DNA of 64,000 nt from Sphingopyxis sp. (GTDB lineage Bacteria > Pseudomonadota > Alphaproteobacteria > Sphingomonadales > Sphingomonadaceae): contig NVXM01000009.1 in NCBI GenBank assembly GCA_002733865.1, forward strand, positions 80,927-144,926, written 5' to 3'. Shown piece after piece: positions 56,406 to 64,000 of the stretch. The notes under the pieces were generated by a model. The model did no database searches, was not told where the DNA came from, and saw nothing but the letters and a program-made list of their open reading frames with translations. How positions within the stretch are numbered: the stretch's first letter is position 1; the number at the start of each line of letters is the position of its first letter. The position numbers and the translations under genes were made by a program.

Positions 56406-56864
56406 ATGCGTTTACTGACTGCACTACTTTTCCTACTGCCGATCAGCACCTTTGCTGCCGTCAGCCTAGAGAGCACACCTTACAAGGTTGTAGCAACTCC
56501 ACAGGAAGATGGCAGCATCGCTGAAGAGTGGAAGGAAGCCGACAAAATCGCACCGAGCGATAAAGTTGGCTACCGAATCACTTACGTCAACACCGGAGAA
56601 GAGCCGGTCAGTGGTGTCACCATCAATAACCCTGTACCAGAAAGCACGGTTTACATCGTAAACAGCGCCAATGGTACAGGTGCAACCATCAGCTACTCAG
56701 TTGATGGTTCGCAATTCGCAGGGATGTCGGAACTTAAGGTACTAGAAGATGGCGAAGTTCGTCCTGCTGGTGCAAAAGACATTAAAAACATTCGCTGGGT
56801 ACTCGACGAGCCATTGGCTCCAAGTGCAACTGGCAATGTTGAATTTCAAGTTCGGGTTAAGTAA
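56406..56864 (+). CDS. Small exported DUF11-like protein
   Basis: A 152-residue exported protein: signal peptide (about 1-17, ending FAAV) and one DUF11-like beta domain with KVGYRITYVNTGEEPVSGV and a closing VEFQVRVK. It is the smallest member of the operon. The ATG at 56406, with GAGGTG six bases upstream, is preferred over a GTG at 56397. Its single domain could cap or connect larger subunits; that is speculation. Confidence 0.78.
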   Translation: MRLLTALLFLLPISTFAAVSLESTPYKVVATPQEDGSIAEEWKEADKIAPSDKVGYRITYVNTGEEPVSGVTINNPVPESTVYIVNSANGTGATISYSVDGSQFAGMSELKVLEDGEVRPAGAKDIKNIRWVLDEPLAPSATGNVEFQVRVK

Positions 56865-56882
56865 TCCGGCTGGAGGTGAATT

Positions 56883-58025
56883 ATGAATAAGCATCTGAAG
56901 ATTGTTAGCCCTGTTGTATTGGCGACTCTAAGTTCGCTAGCGGTTCAAGTTCATGCTGCCGGTACGGCTGCAGGCACGCCTGTAACCAACACTGCAACCC
57001 TGAACTATCAGATCAATGGCGTCGATCAGACCGCCGTTGAAGCAGAAGATACATTCAACGTCGATATTAAAGTCGACTTTGCTTTGACTCGTCTGCTAAC
57101 AACCGATCCAAACGAAACCTCGCTTGAAGCGGACAACGTGACCATTGCCTCAGTGCAGATTACCAATGATGGTAACGCACCGACGTCTTTTACCGTTGAC
57201 GCAACAAACGAAACCGACTCAACACTCGATATTGGTGGTACCACGTACACGGATACCATTGATACCGGCACAACTTACAGCTACTACCTCGATGATCCAG
57301 TTAATGGCACGCCGGGTGTATTAGACGCCGCAGACACACTACTGTCAGGACCAACGGCTGAAATTCCAGCGGATGAAACAGTGACTGTTTTCGTTACTGT
57401 GCCAAAAGCTGAAATTGACGGTGTTGACCAAGACGTTGCTATCTCTAGCGTGACAGTCAATGGGGTTGAATCTACCGTTGATGGTACAACTTATCAGCTA
57501 GATACAGACGACAATGACCCAACGAACGGTTCAGTGGATGATGCAGCCAATCCAAATGGTGCAGACACCATCGAGATCGTCTTTGCTGATACTGATCAAG
57601 ACAACAGTGAAACGCTTGTTGATGCATTGCAGCTGGTTTTCCCGAACCTTGAAGGTGACGGCACCATCAGCAACCTGACTAAAAGTTCAGAAGTAATCAG
57701 TGATCCACTCAACGGCACAACAAATCCGAAAGCGATTCCGGGCGCTGTTGTTGAATACACAATTACCCTGACGAATACAGGTACTGCAAACGCAACTAAC
57801 GTGATCGTCACCGACGCTATTCCAACTGACACAGCTTACCTTGAGTCAGAAGGCATTAAAGTAGCATTGGACGGTGCCACTACTCCGGTAGCCGTTGACC
57901 CAAGTATCGCTAGCTACGACGCTGGCACAAATACAATTACGGTTAACTTAGGCACAGTTGATGGCGGTGAAGACGCTGCGGATCAAGAAACCAACATCAT
58001 TACTTTCCAAGTAACGATTAACTGA
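56883..58025 (+). CDS. Exported DUF11-type protein
   Basis: A 380-residue acidic exported protein. Signal peptide about 1-25 (ending VHAAG), then GTAAGTPVTNTATLNY, matching the N-terminal motif of the 55405 gene. An Asp/Thr-rich middle is followed by a DUF11 domain (about 265-380) with TTNPKAIPGAVVEYTITL, very like the last domain of the 1567-residue protein, and the end TFQVTIN. It lies 18 bp after the previous gene. No catalytic motif seen. Confidence 0.82.
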   Translation: MNKHLKIVSPVVLATLSSLAVQVHAAGTAAGTPVTNTATLNYQINGVDQTAVEAEDTFNVDIKVDFALTRLLTTDPNETSLEADNVTIASVQITNDGNAPTSFTVDATNETDSTLDIGGTTYTDTIDTGTTYSYYLDDPVNGTPGVLDAADTLLSGPTAEIPADETVTVFVTVPKAEIDGVDQDVAISSVTVNGVESTVDGTTYQLDTDDNDPTNGSVDDAANPNGADTIEIVFADTDQDNSETLVDALQLVFPNLEGDGTISNLTKSSEVISDPLNGTTNPKAIPGAVVEYTITLTNTGTANATNVIVTDAIPTDTAYLESEGIKVALDGATTPVAVDPSIASYDAGTNTITVNLGTVDGGEDAADQETNIITFQVTIN

Positions 58026-58040
58026 TCCGGAGCTGATTGA

Positions 58041-61000
58041 ATGCGGTCCATTTGGAGCCTAATGGTAAGTCACTGCAGCGAAAGCGCTAAACGCGCTTTC
58101 TCTGCTGCTGTATTACTGTGTCTGACGTTAACTGCTGCTCATGCGGCGGTAACACCAACGGGCACGGAAATTACCAATACTGCGACCGCATTCTATTCAG
58201 TGAACAACATTGATTTCAGCCGCAGTGATTCTGCGACCCTGACCACTCAAGAAGTGAACCCTGGGCCTGTGGCACCGACTGCCGCTGAAATCACCCTTAC
58301 CCACCTTGATGCCAACGGCAGCCCTATCACGCTTAATGGCACCGAATATGGAGACGGCCAAGGTAACTTTACGCCGGTTACTGGCTTTACCGATTTAGAC
58401 GGTACGATTAACACCTTTCCGGTAACGGTTCCTACGAGCGAAGATGAATTTGGCTACCGTGCGGGTGAACCTGTTGTCATCATCGTTAGCGAAGGCGATA
58501 AGAACATTAACCCGGTACGTCCGGACACTATCGTTGTTACTATCTCGACACCTGATGGCAGCGATACTGAAACACTTACATTAATTGAAACTGGTGATAA
58601 CACAGGCATTTTTGCCGGTGTACTACCCACACAAGATGTTGGCTCTGGCGCAACACCTTACGATGGCATTCTTTCGGTCAAAACAGGCACAGAATTGACC
58701 GCCACCTACACCGATGTCAACGACCCTACTGACACCGTTGATGCTGCGACCGTGTTCAACCCTGTCAGCCGCATTTTTGATTCCAGCAATGGCGCACCGA
58801 TCAATGGTGTTTCAGTTACCCTTATTGATGCAGCAACTGGCCTACCCGCTGACGGTAAAGTGTTTGATGAAGACGGTGAAACGCCCTACCCGGTTACTGT
58901 AGTGAGCGGCCCGGCTGATGGGATCACTGCCAGTGCCGTCGCGCCGACGTTTGGCCCTGGTGAATTCTCATTCCCAGTCATTGCCGACGGCGAATATTAC
59001 TTGCAGTTGGTCGGGCCGGAGACTTTCCGAATTCCCTCTGATCTTGATGACGACACATTACGAAACACCCCTAACGGCCCATTTGACGTCAGTGGTATCT
59101 CGCGCGGTGAAAGCTTCATCATCAACAATCGGGTTTTCCGCACTGACATCGGTGCCGACCCGCTAGACAACAGCCTACTAATTAGTAAGCAAGCCGGAAA
59201 AACAGAAGCAGGCATTGGTGACAGCATTCGTTTCACCATCACTCTCGTGAACAACGAAGTAAAAGCGACTGACGCTCGCATTATTGATAATCTGCCAGCA
59301 GGCTTGCGTTACATGAAAGGCTCAGCGCGTTTAGATCGTGAAAAAGTCGATCTCGACATCAGTAAAGACGGCCGCGAATTAAGCCTGCTAATTGATGAAA
59401 TTGCGCCGTTTGATCGCATGACCTTGACCTATATTGCTCAAGTTACCGCACTCGCCCGTGGCGAAGTCACTAACAACGTACGCCTTAGTGATGACATAGT
59501 TACCGCAAACAGCGCTAAAGCCAGCGTTATTATTCGTGATGAGTTCTTCAAAGATACCGCGCGCTTATTTGGCCGTATCTACTTAGATGACTGTGAAGGT
59601 AACCAAGCCTCTGTTGACGGCGTGCCTAATATTCGTCTGTTTATGGAAGACGGTACCTACGTTGTCTCTGACGAACAAGGTGAGTGGCACATAGAAGACG
59701 TTAAGCCAGGCACACACGTTGTACAAATGGATAAAGCCACCATCCCTCCCTACATGGAACTTATGGAATGTCCGACTCGTGGTTTCCATGCCGGTCGTAA
59801 CTTCAGCCAATTTGTCGATGTTCAGGGCGGTAGTTTCTGGCGCGTCGACTTCTTCCTAAAAATGCGTGAACCAGAGATCGGTGAAATTCGTCAGCAATTG
59901 GATCACCTATTAATACCCTTAGATGCTGAAGAGCAGGCAACGCCACCATTCAACTCACCGGTTGATCAGAAAGTAGGTTACAAGCTCACTATCGATGGCA
60001 ATGGCTTACCACTGCAAAACGTAATGGGGATGATCTCTCTGCCTGAAGGCTTTGTGTATGAAACTGGCTCATCAAAAATTGATGGACGCAGAGTCGCAGA
60101 CCCAGAAGTGTCTTACGGCACCCTAATTTACCGTTTACAAGATAAGCCTGATGAATGGAAAAACCTGATTGAATTCAATGCTTACATCAGTGACCGTGCG
60201 CCAATGGGAAATCTTGTAACTCGTGCCATTACTCGCTTCCAGTCGGACGGTCAGTCTCCGCAACAAATACAGCCAGTGACAACCACCATTAAGCTTATTT
60301 TGCCGCCGAAAGAAGAGAATGTTAAACCCGTCATTCCGCCAAAATTCGCGAACTTTTCGGACATCCTAACGGACGACGACAAAACCAACTTAACCAACGT
60401 TGTTGAAGCACTGGATGGCTTAGGTAACTTGAAACTTGAGGTTATTGGTCATACGGATAGTTCTCGTATCTCTAGCCGTGTACAGCATATTTTTGCCAAC
60501 AACCAAGTATTATCAGAAGCACGTTCCGAGTCGGTTGCTGCTTACCTAGCCGAAGAACTAGGGATTGACCCAAGTAGCATACTGTCATCAGGACGTGGAC
60601 CTTCGGAGCCGGTCGCCAGTAACAACACCCGCGAAGGCCGGGCACTCAACCGCCGAGTTGAAGTAAAAGTTTTGAATGCTGATGCTGTTGTGGATTTAGC
60701 GAGCGCGGGAAGTGATGTTCAACTAGCTCGTATACAAGCAATGATACCCGGCTTATCAGGACTGATGGCAACAGCCGCAGGTAACCCGGCTCGTTTGCCA
60801 TCTGAAATGTCCATTCCAGAATATGATGAAGCTTGGTTCCAAACGGCCCCTGACGAGCCTCAGTGGTTATGGCCGCCATTGGATCGCAGCCCGTCCATTA
60901 GCTCCACCAAGATTGCTATTTCACACAGTAAAAGTGAACGAGCCACTCTAACGTTAAATGGTTCGCCAGTCAGCGCGTTAAACTTTGACGGTAACACCAG

Positions 61001-63875
61001 TAGCCGAACCCGTAATTTGGTCGTTAGCCAATGGCGTGGTGTCGACTTAATGTCTGGGCCAAACCACTTCGAAGTAACAGTAATGGATACCGCTGGCCGT
61101 GTGGTTAGCCGCTTCAATAAAACAGTACATTTCTCTGAAGCGCCTGCTCACGCCGAGTTAGTAGAAAACGAAAGTACACTACTCGCTGATGGTATTAACA
61201 GCCCGATTATTGCCGTTCGTTTGACAGACAAGGATGGCTTCCCAATTCGTGCCAACGTACAAGGCAAGGTCGATATTCTTGAGCCTTACACTTTGTACAG
61301 CGAACAACGTGAACAGGAAATAAATCCGCTTACAGATATGCAACGCCCGCATTATCAAGTAGGCCAAGATGGGGTCGCGCAAATTCGTCTTTCACCGACC
61401 TTCCGCTCAGGTGAGGTGGTATTACGTTTCAATCACGGCAGTGGCCAAACCGATGAAATCCGCGCTTGGTTAAAGCCCAAAGAACGTGACTGGATCTTGG
61501 TGGCTTTAGGTGATTTAGCCGTAGGTTATAACGCCAATGGTGGCGACAGCGCTTCCATGAAAGCGGCTGGTGTTGATGACAACATTTACCACGACGGTCG
61601 TCTCGCCTTCTTCGCTCAAGGGCAAGTCATGGGCGACTGGTTAGTGACTGCGGCTTATGATTCAGGCAAAGAAAACGCCGAGCCATTTGCACGCCTTCTT
61701 GAACCTGATCGCTACTACACACTGTACGGTGATGCCAGCCAGCAGCAATTAGATGCAAGCTCAGGTCGCAAGCTTTATGTACGTGTTGAGCGTGAGCGTT
61801 TCTACACCGTATTTGGTGATATTGACACCAACTTAACCGTGACTGAACTAGGCCGCTACAGCCGTAAGCTAACGGGTATTCAAAGTGTTTACCAAGGTGA
61901 AACGTTTGAAGCGTCTGGCTTTATTAGCCAAACCAATCAAGGTTTTGTTCGTGAAGAGATTCAAGGTGACGGCACCTCGGGTTTGTACCGCTTAAGCAAT
62001 CAGCAATTGGTACTGAATAGCGAAAGCCTGACTTTAATCGTACGTAGCCGCTACCGCAGTGAAAATATTCTAACCACGACCAACCTGACTCGTGATATCG
62101 ACTACGTCATTGACTACTCCGACGGTACTATTTACTTCAAAGGCCCAATCGCCAGCACGGATGATGCCTTTAACCCACAATACATTGTGGCGGAATACGA
62201 AGTTGATAACGGCGATAACCTTGGTTACATCGCCGGTGGTCGTGCCGGTGTAAAACTACTCGATAACAAAGTACGTGCCGGTGTCACCTCGATCTCCCAG
62301 AACCAATCTGGCGACGACCGTCACCTTCGCGCTGTCGATGCCAAAATACAATTAGGCGACACTGAAATTCGTGCAGAACTCGCACAGTCTGAAGAAGTTA
62401 TTTCAGGGAATGGCGATACCGCCAACGCGCACTTAATTGAAGTATCACACCGTGATGAACATTTCGATGCCAAAGCCTATGTGCGCCAGCAAGAAGACAA
62501 CTTCGGTCTAGACCAAACGTCTTCAAGCGAAAACGATTTCAGCAAAGAAGGAATTGAAGGTAACTGGTACATTAACGACGACAACCGTATCCAGTTAATC
62601 GCCTTCCATCATCAAGGCCTAACCACTGGCTATGACAGCTACCAAGGTCAAACGGACTGGATTCATCGTCTCAATGATAACCAGCAAGTCTCGGTTGGTG
62701 TCATTACAGCTCAACAAGAAAACTTAGACGACACTTTGTATTCTGATCAGGTAAGCCTAGGTTACAGTCAGCGCTTGATGAATAACCGCCTGACGTTAGG
62801 TAGCCAATTACTCGGCAATATCAGCGAGCGCTCTGACGCCTATGATCGTCTATTGCTCGGTGCGGATTACCGCCTGACTAAGAACTACGGTTTATTCGCA
62901 GAACACGAAACAGGTTTTGAATCGGAAGCACCAGAACGTAGCGTATTTGGTGTACGTGCAACACCATGGGCCGGTGGCCGCGCAGAGCAAAGTATTGAGC
63001 AAGTCGAAGTGGATGATAACTACCGTTTATTCGCTGTATCTGGTTTGAGCCAAGATTACATGCTGAATGAGCAATGGTCGTTAAGTGCAGGCTTTGAACA
63101 AACCCAAGATCTTGAAAACAGCGCGCCGGAAGAAGAAGGCACCACTGAAAACTTCCATGCGACCTACGCAGGATCCGCCTACCGTACAGAACAATGGCAG
63201 TGGAATAACCGTATTGAATACCGTAACGGTAGCAGCCTCGATAAATGGGTAGCCCGCACCAATGTCTACCACCCGTTAACGGATGCACTGGCAACAGGTG
63301 GCAGCATTGATTGGTTCCATGAGTCAGCCAGCGACTACTATGCTAACCAGTTTGATGCCCGTTTCGATTTAGCCCTTCGTCCACGTGAAAATCCATACGC
63401 TTTGTTATGGCAAACTCGCTGGGTACAAGACTCAATCGGCGGCAATGGTGCGCCAGATCGTACACGTAAATTTATTAACAATGCGCACCTGAACTGGATG
63501 ATCAGTGATCGTGATCAGTTGGCTGGTCAGTACGGTATTAAACGTGTTCTTGATCAATATGATGGTGATAACTATGCCTCTACCACCGACTTCATGGCGG
63601 CAGAATGGCGCCACCATCTGACGGATCGTTGGGATGTGGGTGCTCATGGTCGTCGCTTGCACGGCTATGAAGCGGGCCAAGTAAATCACGGACTGGGTGT
63701 ATCAGTTGGCTTTATTCCGGCGACCAATACTTGGGTGAGCGTTGGTTATAACTTCAGTGGCTTTATTGATAGCGACTTCTCCGCCGCTAACTTTACGGCT
63801 CAGGGCGTTTACTTGAAACTACGCTTCAAAGCTGACCAAGATTCACTTGCCGCTTTACGAGCTGCCTTCCGCTAG
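58041..63875 (+). CDS. Giant outer membrane protein: DUF11, OmpA-like and beta-barrel domains
   Basis: A 1944-residue protein. A signal peptide (about 1-35, ending AHAA) leads into TPTGTEITNTATAFY. A beta-rich region with a DUF11 domain (about 380-490, ITLVNNEVKATDARI) follows, then a carboxypeptidase-regulatory-like domain (about 505-570), an OmpA peptidoglycan-binding domain (about 770-877, with HTDSSRIS and NRRVEVKV), and from about residue 1150 a long beta-strand-rich region ending GVYLKLRFK, predicted to be an outer membrane barrel. It could anchor or export the products of the four genes before it. GGAG precedes the ATG. The TAG stop is formed by TA plus the first base of a repeat element. 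Confidence 0.85.
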   Translation: MRSIWSLMVSHCSESAKRAFSAAVLLCLTLTAAHAAVTPTGTEITNTATAFYSVNNIDFSRSDSATLTTQEVNPGPVAPTAAEITLTHLDANGSPITLNGTEYGDGQGNFTPVTGFTDLDGTINTFPVTVPTSEDEFGYRAGEPVVIIVSEGDKNINPVRPDTIVVTISTPDGSDTETLTLIETGDNTGIFAGVLPTQDVGSGATPYDGILSVKTGTELTATYTDVNDPTDTVDAATVFNPVSRIFDSSNGAPINGVSVTLIDAATGLPADGKVFDEDGETPYPVTVVSGPADGITASAVAPTFGPGEFSFPVIADGEYYLQLVGPETFRIPSDLDDDTLRNTPNGPFDVSGISRGESFIINNRVFRTDIGADPLDNSLLISKQAGKTEAGIGDSIRFTITLVNNEVKATDARIIDNLPAGLRYMKGSARLDREKVDLDISKDGRELSLLIDEIAPFDRMTLTYIAQVTALARGEVTNNVRLSDDIVTANSAKASVIIRDEFFKDTARLFGRIYLDDCEGNQASVDGVPNIRLFMEDGTYVVSDEQGEWHIEDVKPGTHVVQMDKATIPPYMELMECPTRGFHAGRNFSQFVDVQGGSFWRVDFFLKMREPEIGEIRQQLDHLLIPLDAEEQATPPFNSPVDQKVGYKLTIDGNGLPLQNVMGMISLPEGFVYETGSSKIDGRRVADPEVSYGTLIYRLQDKPDEWKNLIEFNAYISDRAPMGNLVTRAITRFQSDGQSPQQIQPVTTTIKLILPPKEENVKPVIPPKFANFSDILTDDDKTNLTNVVEALDGLGNLKLEVIGHTDSSRISSRVQHIFANNQVLSEARSESVAAYLAEELGIDPSSILSSGRGPSEPVASNNTREGRALNRRVEVKVLNADAVVDLASAGSDVQLARIQAMIPGLSGLMATAAGNPARLPSEMSIPEYDEAWFQTAPDEPQWLWPPLDRSPSISSTKIAISHSKSERATLTLNGSPVSALNFDGNTSSRTRNLVVSQWRGVDLMSGPNHFEVTVMDTAGRVVSRFNKTVHFSEAPAHAELVENESTLLADGINSPIIAVRLTDKDGFPIRANVQGKVDILEPYTLYSEQREQEINPLTDMQRPHYQVGQDGVAQIRLSPTFRSGEVVLRFNHGSGQTDEIRAWLKPKERDWILVALGDLAVGYNANGGDSASMKAAGVDDNIYHDGRLAFFAQGQVMGDWLVTAAYDSGKENAEPFARLLEPDRYYTLYGDASQQQLDASSGRKLYVRVERERFYTVFGDIDTNLTVTELGRYSRKLTGIQSVYQGETFEASGFISQTNQGFVREEIQGDGTSGLYRLSNQQLVLNSESLTLIVRSRYRSENILTTTNLTRDIDYVIDYSDGTIYFKGPIASTDDAFNPQYIVAEYEVDNGDNLGYIAGGRAGVKLLDNKVRAGVTSISQNQSGDDRHLRAVDAKIQLGDTEIRAELAQSEEVISGNGDTANAHLIEVSHRDEHFDAKAYVRQQEDNFGLDQTSSSENDFSKEGIEGNWYINDDNRIQLIAFHHQGLTTGYDSYQGQTDWIHRLNDNQQVSVGVITAQQENLDDTLYSDQVSLGYSQRLMNNRLTLGSQLLGNISERSDAYDRLLLGADYRLTKNYGLFAEHETGFESEAPERSVFGVRATPWAGGRAEQSIEQVEVDDNYRLFAVSGLSQDYMLNEQWSLSAGFEQTQDLENSAPEEEGTTENFHATYAGSAYRTEQWQWNNRIEYRNGSSLDKWVARTNVYHPLTDALATGGSIDWFHESASDYYANQFDARFDLALRPRENPYALLWQTRWVQDSIGGNGAPDRTRKFINNAHLNWMISDRDQLAGQYGIKRVLDQYDGDNYASTTDFMAAEWRHHLTDRWDVGAHGRRLHGYEAGQVNHGLGVSVGFIPATNTWVSVGYNFSGFIDSDFSAANFTAQGVYLKLRFKADQDSLAALRAAFR

Positions 63876-64000
63876 GGCACCTCTGATTAATGCAGTCGTG
63901 CTCGGCTTTGGCTTCCTGCGTCGCCCTACCTCCTGCATCCATGCAGTCGTGCGCGTGAGTCCTGTAACGCTTTAGATCGAGGCGTTGATTGAGGTTAATG
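63875..64000. mobile_element. MITE-like repeat, copy 3 (cut by window end)
   Basis: The left end, GGGCACCTCTGATTAATG, is identical to the right-end repeat of copy 1, preceded by TA. After 28 bases a 48-bp insert (63903-63950) is present that the other copies lack, bracketed by ATGCAGTCGTGC direct repeats. The sequence then continues as in the other copies to the window edge. Confidence 0.8.

Overview
The window reads as a chromosomal segment of a marine gammaproteobacterium. The housekeeping genes (pepN, glpG, nadK, topA, lepB, dgt, tpx, acs) look Pseudomonas/Oceanospirillales-like. The acetate-switch genes, a rhombosortase with its target, a DcaP porin and moderate GC fit an Oceanospirillaceae-type organism such as Thalassolituus or Bermanella; the genus is only a guess. 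No rRNA, tRNA, CRISPR array or complete transposase gene was seen.

Layout. 1-5784: a tightly overlapped minus-strand run (nadK, metallophosphoesterase, glpG, yeaC-like, DUF2797, pepN). 5897-11545: DUF1853, a PLP enzyme, a membrane protein and topA. 11727-19414: small exported and regulatory genes (ComEA-like, lipoprotein, glutaredoxin-like, DUF5610 pair, two AraC regulators, MaoC-like dehydratase, outer membrane protein). 19534-24457: NUDIX hydrolase, rhombosortase, its probable substrate (an M6-like metalloprotease with a GlyGly-CTERM tail), and lepB. 24617-30302: hydrolase, dgt, RND-family exporter, MarC. 30532-48766: acetate uptake and its control, namely a DUF4212/symporter pair, a DUF294-CBS protein with a 3'-5' exonuclease, the CrbS/CrbR two-component system and acs. 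This set is interrupted by a block with tpx, an exported truncated haemoglobin and a DUF3034 / EAL / cupredoxin trio. 49102-50208: DcaP-like porin.

50691-63875 is the most unusual part. Five closely spaced plus-strand genes encode four exported DUF11-type proteins, one of 1567 residues with an internal duplication, and a 1944-residue outer membrane protein combining a DUF11 domain, an OmpA peptidoglycan-binding domain and a large predicted beta barrel. I read this as one candidate surface-structure or export system. No experimentally characterised counterpart is known to me.

A 265-bp repeat with 21-bp terminal inverted repeats and probable TA target duplications occurs at 25674 and 41926, with a third, expanded copy starting at 63875 and cut by the window end. 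The two full copies differ by compensatory changes in internal inverted repeats. Two of the three copies sit exactly on a gene's stop codon, and an 11-bp match to the element end sits on a third stop codon (haemoglobin gene).
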